In this document: piece after piece, positions 36,638-44,465 of the stretch
Numbering within the stretch: position 1 is the stretch's first letter
Layout of the letters: each line of letters opens with the position of its first letter
Source: JAFNAG01 sp963739235
Lineage (GTDB): Bacteria > Acidobacteriota > UBA6911
Direction: 5' to 3'
Assembly: GCA_963739235.1 (NCBI GenBank)
Contig: CAVTZY010000023.1
Coordinates: forward strand, 124,001-188,000
Length of the DNA stretch: 64,000 nucleotides
Position numbers and translations under genes: made by a program
The notes under the pieces: generated by a model
Seen by the model: the letters and a program-made list of their open reading frames with translations, nothing else
Told to the model about the DNA's origin: nothing
Databases searched by the model: none

Positions 36638-36745
36638 GAGGAAGGCCCAGGCCGACCTCGCGTAGCCTTTGCAAATCCTTAGCCGGAGGCTAAGGGATAG
36701 TGTCTCTATCATGACTTGCTTCCAACGAGCTTTCATACCGCTGAA

Positions 36746-37063
36746 TCACCCGACCTTCTGGATCGAAATGGATGTGATGTGTGGCTTGGAATCAGAACTG
36801 AAGCGTTCGGCTCTTACCGGCTCGCGTAACAGGCTGACACGCTGGGCTGAGAGATCTCCGAGGAGGGAACCGAGCCCCGCGCCGGATATGGAGATGTCGT
36901 GAGTCGAAAAAGCGATTCTGATTTTGTCATCATCGCCCTGGGCGTAAAGGAACTGGTTCCAAGGCAAAACGACCGTCTCCTTCAATAATCTGATTTCCAT
37001 CCCGGCAGGATGATCGTGTTCTCGTGCAATCCAGGTTTTGCTATCGCTCAATTTCGAGATCAT
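36746..37063 (-). CDS. Small relaxase-associated hypothetical protein
   Basis: A 105-residue protein, ATG at 37063 after GGAGAG, overlapping the end of the relaxase remnant by 23 bases. The stretch IRIAFSTHDISISGAGLGSL and LREPVRAERF matches a conserved hypothetical often found next to plasmid genes. It is beta-rich with no known catalytic motif. Overlap with the relaxase gene suggests one transfer operon. Confidence 0.6.
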   Translation of the reverse strand: MISKLSDSKTWIAREHDHPAGMEIRLLKETVVLPWNQFLYAQGDDDKIRIAFSTHDISISGAGLGSLLGDLSAQRVSLLREPVRAERFSSDSKPHITSISIQKVG

Positions 37064-37716
37064 AGGCTCTCCTTTCATATATTGGCTTGACCTTCTCCAC
37101 CGGCCCTACCGGTTCCTTGGCGGGCGCCGATGGTGTGATTACGGGAGGAGATGGTTTCTCCGGCATTGGATTGTTTGCAGTATGAGCTGGTTCCGGAATC
37201 GCTGTTGGTTCTGCAGCGGGACTGCTCCATTCCCGGACATACTGCGCTGCCCAGCGGGCGAGGTTGCAGGCGGCCTGAAAGCCGCGATCCAGGCCCTGAT
37301 ACAATCCCGGCCGCGCGCCTCGCGCCAGTTCCGAAGCCGACTGCCGGGCATTGGATCGGCCCACGGATTCCGAAAGCGTCTGTTTATCGCTCGTTATGAC
37401 GAGTACCTTCTCCCTGCCGCGCGAGGCTGCGACATAAAACAGCTCCTTCTGCATGCCGTCAGCGGAAATGATGACCGAAGCAACCGATTTCCCCTGGCTG
37501 CGGTGAGCCGTCACCGCATATCCATGAGTGAACTGCCTGAAATGCGGCGGCAAGATACGCCCGTCGGTCAGATGCACCTGTTTTTTGGAATCGATACGAT
37601 GGACGGTTACGATTTCGCCGTTGGTGACCCGGAAATCGGATTCCCGGCGATTGGCGGTAAGCAGGAGCTTGTCCCCGGGCGTAATCTCAATTGCATGCCT
37701 TTCGCATACATCAAAA
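37041..37716 (-). pseudogene. MobF relaxase (TrwC/TraI-like) C-terminal remnant
   Basis: The remnant of a conjugative relaxase-helicase. The preserved part is the C-terminal UvrD/RecD-like helicase end: GDKLLLTANRRESDFRVTNG, HGYAVTAHRSQGKSVASVII (motif V) and ELFYVAASRGREKVLVIT (motif VI), followed by a proline-rich tail. The N-terminal relaxase domain and Walker motifs are gone. The sequence stops at the terminal repeat of the 37.7-40.6 kb transposon, which supplies the apparent upstream codons. Confidence 0.8.
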
Positions 37717-37984
37717 CCTACAGCGTCAAAAGTCGGTTGTGCCTCTGTAACTAGTTGATTCAAGGACATTTGGCGGCGCATCAAAACACCCGGTGAGTCG
37801 TAACTGTTCCATCGCAGCTTCGCGCTGGTGTTCTCCCCGTTCTCCTTCGTGATTGATTTGCAGCATCATCCATCTCGCGACAACCCGCATGAATACTGGG
37901 CCTTCGAGTGGTCTGGCCGTTTCGACATGTCCCGGCTTGGCCGCGTGACCACAGGCTGGGCAGTCATTAGTGTCTCCAGAATGT

Positions 37985-38034
37985 GGAACAATTACGAGTC
38001 ATGTTATATAATCGATCGTAATTGTTCCAGGAGG
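37985..38034 (+). promoter_or_regulatory. Inverted repeat bracketing the promoter of the 38-kb transposon
   Basis: GGAACAATTACGA (37985-37997) and its exact inverted copy TCGTAATTGTTCC (38016-38028) enclose a TATAAT box (38007-38012). AGGAGG (38029-38034) and the ATG at 38039 follow directly. This could be an operator for the HTH-containing ORF1 product or an mRNA hairpin that shields the RBS in read-through transcripts. Confidence 0.6.
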
Positions 38035-38038
38035 CGCT

Positions 38039-38719
38039 ATGACTTCAAAGATCCAGCCCCTTTCCCGGCTCAATCAGCTCTTCCGGCGCAAGCGGGCCGC
38101 GCTGCTCGACGACCTGCGCCAGGCGCTGGGCACCAGGTCGCGCACGAGCATTTTCCGGATATTGAAGGCCGTCGGATACTTCACCAGCTACAGCCACGCC
38201 GGACGCTACTATACCTTGCGCCGCATCCCGAAGTTCGACCGGTGGGGCCTGTGGGCCTGGCGCGGTATCGGGTTCTCTTCCCGCGGCACGCTGCGTGCCA
38301 CGGCGGTGTTTCTGGTCGAGGAGTCGGCGGTCGGGCAAACACACGAAGAACTGCAGCAACGGCTCGGACTGCGCATCTACGACACGGTGCGGAGCCTGGT
38401 CGCGGATGGGGCAATCAGCCGCGAACGCTTCGAGGATGTTTACCTCTACTTGAGCGCGGATCCGAAGAAGGCCGCCGTTCAGATGGCGGCGCGGCGGGAA
38501 CTTCATGCCGCCGTTGTCGCCCGGCCAGCAGACCCGTTGCTGGTGATCGACGTGCTGGTACGTGTCATTCATCACCCGCGGGACGATGCCGCGACGATCG
38601 CTGCGCAATTGCAGTCGGCCGGGCGTTCTGTGACGCCCGCTCAAGTCGAGGGAATCCTTCATGCTTACGGCGTAAAAAAAACGGCGGTCCGGTCACCCTC
38701 GCTCAGGTCGCAAGCCTGA
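38039..38719 (+). CDS. Transposon ORF1: helper domain shared with the ISAzo13-like element
   Basis: A 226-codon frame. Residues 10-140 (LLDDLRQALGTRSRTSIFRI, TSYSHAGRYYTLRRIP, RWGLWAWRGIGFSSRGT) align without large gaps to ORF1 of the 22.5-kb ISAzo13-like element, although the two catalytic parts are unrelated. A winged-helix DNA-binding role is inferred. A run of eight A (38674-38681) near the end, in the context GTA AAA AAA ACG, allows a -1 slip into the downstream frame, giving YGVKKNGGPVTLAQVASL. The stop at 38719 would yield the short form. Confidence 0.75.
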   Translation: MTSKIQPLSRLNQLFRRKRAALLDDLRQALGTRSRTSIFRILKAVGYFTSYSHAGRYYTLRRIPKFDRWGLWAWRGIGFSSRGTLRATAVFLVEESAVGQTHEELQQRLGLRIYDTVRSLVADGAISRERFEDVYLYLSADPKKAAVQMAARRELHAAVVARPADPLLVIDVLVRVIHHPRDDAATIAAQLQSAGRSVTPAQVEGILHAYGVKKTAVRSPSLRSQA

Positions 38720-40605
38720 GGCAGGCAATCCGGCAGTTGCAGGACGACTGCCGGCAACGCTCGCAGAGCATCGCCGGTGTGCTGGTCGAGGCGGATGAGA
38801 TCAGGCAACAATGTTCATCCTGTGGCGGTCCGACGCGGGTGAGGAAGACGTGGGTACGCACGGGCGTGACATTGCACCACGGCACTTTCCGCCTGCGGCA
38901 GAAGGTATGCATCTGTGTCTCCGGCTGCCCTGGGAGCAAACGGACCGGCGCGCTCGCCAGCCTCGTGCCGCCGCGCGGCGTCGTCGGCTACAACGTCATG
39001 GTCTACGTCGGGCTGGAGCGCTTTCTGCACCACCGGCAACGGGAGGAAATACGGGCGTCTCTTGCGGCCGATCATGGGATCTGGCTTTCCAGCGGCGAGA
39101 TCAGCATGCTGGCCCGCCGGTTCCTGGCGTATCTGGAGCGGCTGCATCATGCCGCGGCCCCTCGGCTTCGGGCCGCGTTGGCGGCAGACGGCGGCTGGCC
39201 GCTGCACATCGACGCGACCGGGGAAGACGGCCGGGGGACGTTGTTGGTGGCCTTTGCCGGATGGCGCCAGTGGGTGCTGGGCGCCTGGAGGATTCCCACG
39301 GAGCGCGCAGAGGCCATCCTCCCCCGTCTGCACGAGGTGACGTTTCGTTTCGGGCCGCCCTGCGCGATCGTGCGCGACCTGGGCCGGGCCATGGCAGAGG
39401 CCTCCGATCAGCTCGTCCGTGAACTCAAGCTCTCCATTCCCGTGCTGGCCTGTCATCTCCACTTCCTGGCTGACGTCGGCAAGGGCTTGCTCGAAGCATC
39501 CCACGACCGGCTGCGTGCCTTGTTCCGGCGGGCGAAACTCCGCAGTCAGTTGCGCGCTCTGGCGCGGGACCTGGGTCGCAGTCTTGGCCGCGACATCGAC
39601 GGTGCGCGTGCCGGCTTGCGCCTCTGGCAGGCCGAGGCCGCCGACCGGGAGCGTCAGTTCCCTGAGGGCTCGGCTGGAATCGCCACGGCCCGTGCGCTCG
39701 CCCAATGGATCCTCGACTATCCGGCGGACACCCACGGGGACGGATTTCCCTTCGATCTTCCATGGTTGGCTCTCTACGATCGTTGCCTGCAGGCTGCCGG
39801 CGCGGTCGAGCACTTCCTGTCCGACCCGCCCCGGAATTGCGCAGTCCGCAAGTCCCTCCGGCGCCTTCGGCGTATCTTGGGGCCCATTCAAGACAACGAT
39901 CCAGGCTTCGGTGCCGTTGCCAGCACGTTGGCGCGCCGCGCCGCACTTTTCGCCGAGTTGCGAAAAGCGCTTCGGCTCCAGCCAGAGTCGAATCGAAGAA
40001 ATCACACATCGTCGCAGCCGCAGAGCGCAACGCGAGAGTTGAAAGACATCCGTCTGGCGGTGCGCCGCCTGACCCGTTCTCTGCGCACGCGCCGTCCGAA
40101 GCGTGGGCCGGCTCAAGACCACCGTCAGGCGATCGATATCGTCCTGTCCCATCTCAAGACGCATGGCCGTTATCTTTGGGGTCATGCCATCCACCTGCCC
40201 GGGAAACTCAACGGCCTTGTTCACCTGGTGGAGAGGACCAACAACCTGATCGAGTCGCTTTTTCACACACTGAAGCATGGTGAACGTCGCCGTAGCGGCC
40301 GAAAGGTCCTCACGCACGATTTCGAGAACCTCCCGCCGGCCGCGGCTCTCGTGACAAACCTGACCCACCCCGATTACGTTTCGCTAGTCTGCGGGTCACT
40401 CGACCGACTGCCCGAGTCTTTCGCAAAACTCGATGACAAAGCTGGCCCCAAGCCTAAATCATCGGTCACCTTGCTGGCGGCGAGTTCAGATCCGGAGAGT
40501 GCTTCGCTGCCGAGTGCTGATCGGAAGCTTGTACGCACGGAGGAAATGACCCAGCGCATCATCGAAGCCGCTCAGAAGGGCTCACGGGCGAGGATGGTCG
40601 CGTGA
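38683..40605 (+). CDS. Unclassified DDE-type transposase, catalytic part
   Basis: About 640 residues expressed as a -1 frameshift product of ORF1. It begins with a coiled coil (LRQAIRQLQDDCRQRSQSI) and a zinc finger (CSSCGGPTRV, then CICVSGCPG). Candidate catalytic residues are Asp in LHIDATGEDGRG (near 39211), Asp in CAIVRDLGRAM (near 39374) and Glu in VERTNNLIESLFHTLK (near 40229-40255). A long helical insertion separates the second and third. The architecture suggests a MULE/ISL3-like RNase H fold, but I could not name the family. The long antisense frames here are shadows. Confidence 0.7.
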   Translation, partial: GGPVTLAQVASLRQAIRQLQDDCRQRSQSIAGVLVEADEIRQQCSSCGGPTRVRKTWVRTGVTLHHGTFRLRQKVCICVSGCPGSKRTGALASLVPPRGVVGYNVMVYVGLERFLHHRQREEIRASLAADHGIWLSSGEISMLARRFLAYLERLHHAAAPRLRAALAADGGWPLHIDATGEDGRGTLLVAFAGWRQWVLGAWRIPTERAEAILPRLHEVTFRFGPPCAIVRDLGRAMAEASDQLVRELKLSIPVLACHLHFLADVGKGLLEASHDRLRALFRRAKLRSQLRALARDLGRSLGRDIDGARAGLRLWQAEAADRERQFPEGSAGIATARALAQWILDYPADTHGDGFPFDLPWLALYDRCLQAAGAVEHFLSDPPRNCAVRKSLRRLRRILGPIQDNDPGFGAVASTLARRAALFAELRKALRLQPESNRRNHTSSQPQSATRELKDIRLAVRRLTRSLRTRRPKRGPAQDHRQAIDIVLSHLKTHGRYLWGHAIHLPGKLNGLVHLVERTNNLIESLFHTLKHGERRRSGRKVLTHDFENLPPAAALVTNLTHPDYVSLVCGSLDRLPESFAKLDDKAGPKPKSSVTLLAASSDPESASLPSADRKLVRTEEMTQRIIEAAQKGSRARMVA

Positions 40606-40641
40606 GATGTGCAAATCCAACCGACTTTTGACGCCGTAGGA

Positions 40642-40878
40642 TTTGTTGAATCCCAAAACGGCAAGCTGCAAATCTATTTTCTTCCGCCATACTCTCCGGA
40701 ATTAAACCCGGATGAATCTGTTTGGAATGATCTAAAGAACAACGGCATAGGCCGAATGTCTATTAGCGGTCCTGACGATATGAAGCAAAAAGTCGTTGAT
40801 TATATGAGAGGCATGCAGCGAACGCCCGAATTGATCTCTTCTTTCTTTCGGGCTCCCGATACAAAATATGCTGCATAA
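40642..40878 (+). pseudogene. IS630-family transposase C-terminal fragment
   Basis: The frame reads ESQNGKLQIYFLPPYSPELN and PDESVWNDLKNNGIGR, the typical last catalytic segment of IS630/Tc1-mariner transposases (the Glu/Asp of the DDE triad in NPDE), ending at 40878. Everything upstream is missing; the fragment abuts the right terminal repeat of the 2.9-kb transposon. Confidence 0.8.
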
Positions 40879-41148
40879 TGTCCGCATACATATGCACTGA
40901 TTAGTAATAACCAGACCTGTTTTTTTGATGTAAGCGGGAAATTGGAGGGTGAAGAATTGTGGAAATAGTGTCTGGTCATAACCTTGCCGTCGTCAGTCCC
41001 TCATCCGCCGCCTCCATTGTGAAACTACTTCATTGCACGGACCGTTGCTGCTCCATGGAGCCTCGGGGCAGGCTTGACCCTCAACAGACCTGCCCTGATC
41101 TGACACGTTTTTCCAGACTGGGGACGGTTTCACTCGAACCGTGCTGCA
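40879..41148. other. Intergenic region, 270 bp
   Basis: No gene seen between the IS630 fragment and the stop of the nuclease-transposase fusion. No pair of terminal repeats for the fusion gene could be identified here. Confidence 0.4.
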
Positions 41149-43962
41149 TCATCCAATCGGTCGTGCTGTCAAGCTATGACTACGGATCAGTTTGCCGCGT
41201 AACAATGCCGTTCTCCTCGACCTCCGGGTGTTCTTCTGGACGAAGACATCGACATCCTTCTCTCCAGAACGCAGGAAGTCCAAGAAACTGACTCCTTTGT
41301 ATTCGCACGTTTCGCACACGCTCAAGAGTATCAGGTACTTCTCAATGGCCCGCCCAGTGCATGACCCGCCTATCACATTGCGTAGCCTCGCAAACGCTTT
41401 GATTGCGTGCTCTGCGTTGTTGTTGTTCCACGCGACCCCGTCATGGCCCAAGAACGTGAACAGCTTGTCCGCGTTCTTCTGAAACCGTTTTTGGTACGAG
41501 ATGGCTGCTTCGGTCTTGTACTCAAACCTCGACACGCTGACAAGAAATCGTTGCGCCTCCCTCTTGTGCTTTCTCAAGTAACGTTCTCTCAACCCGAAAC
41601 GGTCGATGGTTTCCACTATTGGCCTAAGAACTCCGCCGAAATCCTGCGCTAAGGAGCGCAGTTCTCCGTTGAATGGGTGATTCAGGAGATCATCGTTCAA
41701 GTCGCGCATCAAGTGCACCAGGCATTTCTGTTGCGGACAGTCCATCGAGTCGTAAGCGGCGTAGAAGTCGGAAACCAATACTCCCTTGAAGCCCTCGATA
41801 CGTTGGTTCAGTACTGTTGACTCTCGCGTCTCAGAGTAGACATATAGCACTTCTCGCAGACTCGTAAACACCCATACATAGGCTCGTTCGCCCTTTATGC
41901 TCGCTGCTGTCTCATCGGCATGGAGCACGTTACCACAGACTATCTTGCTATTGATGGCCTCATAAGCATCCGTATAGAAATCGGCAGCTCTCACCAGCAG
42001 TTTGTGGATAACAGGTTGACCCACATTGTAGTGAAACACAGTGTTTATTTGTCGTGCGAGGACAGCTTGGGGAATGCCCAGTTCGACGACATGGTAAACC
42101 ACGTACGCGATCAGTTCTGTGCCGTAAGGGTGCCTTGTTGTCCCATGCCGATCTGAGGGGAAGGTCTTCCCGCAGTTGAGACACTTGTAGTGAATCACTA
42201 CAAACTGCTGTACCCACCTTTTGACGCCCGCGCGCCCGAATCTCACGTCATACAAGGGCTTGGTGTGTCTGCCATATCTGACAATCTTTGGAGAACCGCA
42301 ATGCAGGCATTGAACTGGACGAGAGGGCTCAATGACCTTATTGATGGGATAGGTGAATGTCGATCTCTTGCCTGTCGGTTTCCTGCCACGCCTATTGGGG
42401 ATGCTTGCCCTCAGGCGTAACCTATTGCGTTGGTAGTCCCAATAAGCACACCGGTTAATGTAATCAAATGCAGGAAGCGAGAAGTCGGTTTTCCCCCACT
42501 TATAAAACTCTTGTTTTCTGAGGGAGTCAGTGTGAATGATGCTGATATCAGCGCATTCAGATTCCGAGGTGCCCCTTTCACATATGGTAGCTGATAGCGT
42601 TTTGGCTACCATTTCTAGCGCCTCACAATCCTCAGCGTTGTATCTCAGCAGTTTCTGCTTCAGTTCCGGTTCCCTGCAACGTTCCCATTCATGTCTCCAT
42701 ACCAATGCTTTCAACCCAGAAGCTTCGCTGTCTGTCCATTGAAATCCCAGGAAGTGAGCGATCTTCTTGAGCCCATTCGAATAGGTTGGGAAGTAGACCT
42801 GCGCATAAATGACGGACAACAGGTTCATGGCGTCGTCGACCACTTGGCCCAGCGAGGCGTACGTTTGGGACACCTCAGGATACCGTTTTTTCATTCGCTT
42901 CAGGAAAACTGACTCGTAGCTTCCGTAGTGGATGATCCGGGGATTGTCGATTAGCGCCAAAGCCTCGTTAAACAACGTCCATATTGCCTCCTCTTGAGCT
43001 GCGTCCTCTGCCCAGAACGAGTGTTGAATGGGCGAACCCTCGTGTATAGTGCGTAAGCCAATCAGATAGTAGAAGTCCCGGTCTGGAACTCCTTCCACAT
43101 CGAGATAGACGGGATTGCCGGTCATGTTCAACTCCGGTCTCCCGCAAATGTGAATCTTGTTCTCCCGAATGGCGAGTGCTTTCAGGGAATGATGGTACCT
43201 CTCAGGCTTGGATGCTGAACGCTTCGGTCTACTTCGAGGGCGAAAGGTATAGGATAGCTGAGTGACGGTAAAGATCCCCTTGTTGTGCAATGTCTTCCGT
43301 TCCTTCTCGGTCATGCCTGAGAGAAGGCTGAGATCGTCCTCCTCGACAGCCGCCCGGCGGCATTGAGGCTGGTACTCGCACTCGGCACAATGCTTGTTGA
43401 GGAAAACTGGCGGGGGCGTCTGGCTTTCCTGCTCTGTACGGATCTGTCGGACTTCGGACCGAGCCGTCTTCATCAAGTCAGTCAGTTGGACCTTGGAAGA
43501 CCTATATTCCGCGCCGTGGATTATTCTGCCGAAGGTCGGCGTCGTGCCAAAAGCCAGGGACAGGGCAAGCGCATCAAAGGCCAGCATCAGCTTGTCATGC
43601 TTTGTGACTTTCTCAGTTGGTACGAAGCGTACCGGGACAAAAGCCAGAGGCTGCTTCCGGCCCGTCGACGGTACTATCTCCACAGCGTGAAGCCGTGATT
43701 GCAGCTCTTCCGCCTGAACCAAGCAATCAACAGCAATCCGACACGGCTTGTGCTCACGCACTTCTTCCAGGGGTAAACCCTCCAGGCATTCCTCTCCCAG
43801 GAAGTGGGACAGCAACCGTCTATGGCTTTCATGCTTGTACTCTTCGAGAATACGGCACTGCAATTCGGCGAATTCACATTGGACGCCGGGAACCCCTGAG
43901 GACCTGCGGTACCACTTGGTCTTGCAGAGGAGAAACTCATGAAAGTCGTCGTCTGTAATCAT
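41149..43962 (-). CDS. Fusion of TM0106/Cas4-like nuclease module, RNase H-like exonuclease and IS66-type transposase
   Basis: A single open frame of 937 residues from the ATG at 43962. (1) Residues 1-210 match the TM0106 family of RecB-like putative nucleases: Cys13 in FLLCKTKWY, TKHDKLMLAFDALAL, FGRIIHG, and a cluster Cys192/Cys195/Cys201 as in Fe-S Cas4 proteins. A canonical D-ExK is not obvious. (2) Residues 283-460 are a DEDD RNase H-like domain: Asp288/Glu290 (VYLDVEG), HYGSYES, Asp445 (YNAEDC). (3) Residues 548-905 are an IS66-type transposase: zinc cysteines 552/555/594/597, Asp683 (LHADETA), Asp732 (VSDFYAAYD), Glu851 (NNNNAEHAIKAF). No frameshift is present. RBS is weak; a TTG 39 bases upstream is possible. 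Lower GC than the flanks. Transposase guided or assisted by its own nucleases is an inference. Confidence 0.85.
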   Translation of the reverse strand: MITDDDFHEFLLCKTKWYRRSSGVPGVQCEFAELQCRILEEYKHESHRRLLSHFLGEECLEGLPLEEVREHKPCRIAVDCLVQAEELQSRLHAVEIVPSTGRKQPLAFVPVRFVPTEKVTKHDKLMLAFDALALSLAFGTTPTFGRIIHGAEYRSSKVQLTDLMKTARSEVRQIRTEQESQTPPPVFLNKHCAECEYQPQCRRAAVEEDDLSLLSGMTEKERKTLHNKGIFTVTQLSYTFRPRSRPKRSASKPERYHHSLKALAIRENKIHICGRPELNMTGNPVYLDVEGVPDRDFYYLIGLRTIHEGSPIQHSFWAEDAAQEEAIWTLFNEALALIDNPRIIHYGSYESVFLKRMKKRYPEVSQTYASLGQVVDDAMNLLSVIYAQVYFPTYSNGLKKIAHFLGFQWTDSEASGLKALVWRHEWERCREPELKQKLLRYNAEDCEALEMVAKTLSATICERGTSESECADISIIHTDSLRKQEFYKWGKTDFSLPAFDYINRCAYWDYQRNRLRLRASIPNRRGRKPTGKRSTFTYPINKVIEPSRPVQCLHCGSPKIVRYGRHTKPLYDVRFGRAGVKRWVQQFVVIHYKCLNCGKTFPSDRHGTTRHPYGTELIAYVVYHVVELGIPQAVLARQINTVFHYNVGQPVIHKLLVRAADFYTDAYEAINSKIVCGNVLHADETAASIKGERAYVWVFTSLREVLYVYSETRESTVLNQRIEGFKGVLVSDFYAAYDSMDCPQQKCLVHLMRDLNDDLLNHPFNGELRSLAQDFGGVLRPIVETIDRFGLRERYLRKHKREAQRFLVSVSRFEYKTEAAISYQKRFQKNADKLFTFLGHDGVAWNNNNAEHAIKAFARLRNVIGGSCTGRAIEKYLILLSVCETCEYKGVSFLDFLRSGEKDVDVFVQKNTRRSRRTALLRGKLIRSHSLTARPIG

Positions 43963-44031
43963 CGTAAACGGGATTGTAGGGCGAATACGACCGGGAGGCA
44001 ATAAGGGCCAGAGAAAGCGCGGCCTGGCTCC

Positions 44032-44304
44032 TTAAGCGACCGACACCGATTCATAGACGCCCCAGCGATCAGTAACAAACTCAAACGCGCACTCTCGCGC
44101 CTCGGGACCCCACGTTTGCTCTCCATCGAAGACCCAGGCGACAAAGTTGTTCTGTGCGCGGTAAAGCCCGTTCACCTTGCAGAGCGCCGAGAATTGCTTC
44201 GCCTCCGTCTCCAGCTCAATCCATCCGAGACGCTGGCAGGTCGCGCGGGCCTCTGAACCAACCGCCCTCCTATGACAATACCAGGTCCCATTGCTCCTGT
44301 TCAT
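44032..44304 (-). CDS. Small hypothetical protein upstream of the nuclease-transposase fusion
   Basis: A 90-residue protein starting MNRSNGTWYCHRRAVGSEAR and containing CQRLGWIELETEAKQF and FVAWVFDGEQTWGPEAR. It is unrelated to any family I know. It ends 69 bases before the fusion gene on the same strand, so it may be part of the same unit. The start is uncertain because no good RBS is visible. Confidence 0.45.
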   Translation of the reverse strand: MNRSNGTWYCHRRAVGSEARATCQRLGWIELETEAKQFSALCKVNGLYRAQNNFVAWVFDGEQTWGPEARECAFEFVTDRWGVYESVSVA

Positions 44305-44465
44305 CTGCACCGGGCGCAACAAGCGGCGGCCTGGAATGCGGGTCGAAGCAGAGTTAAACCAGCTACAACATTATAATGCTGTGCCCGCCTGTCTTTCGCC
44401 CCTCTCCATGCCCCGAACACGCCTGTCTGCAATCTCGTCCGGGGTAGAAACCTGCAGCCGGGAAG

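Larger units (their letters stand above)
37717..40640 (+). mobile_element. Unclassified 2.9-kb transposon with 23-bp terminal repeats
   Basis: The ends are CCTACAGCGTCAAAAGTCGG... at 37717-37739 and the inverted copy at 40618-40640, with one mismatch in 23 bases. It carries a helper/transposase gene pair joined by a -1 slippery site. The left flank is a MobF relaxase and the right flank an IS630 fragment. No target duplication was recognised, suggesting rearrangement after insertion. The family was not identified. Confidence 0.65.

Noticed and set aside
37828..38680. Upstream extension of the large transposase frame
   Set aside because: This part overlaps ORF1 in another frame and is arginine- and alanine-rich without sense. 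Coding in this frame starts only after the A8 slippery site.
38815..40368. Long minus-strand open frame opposite the 2.9-kb transposon's transposase
   Set aside because: High GC makes antisense frames long. The plus frame carries the zinc finger, D-D-E candidates and the frameshift link to ORF1.
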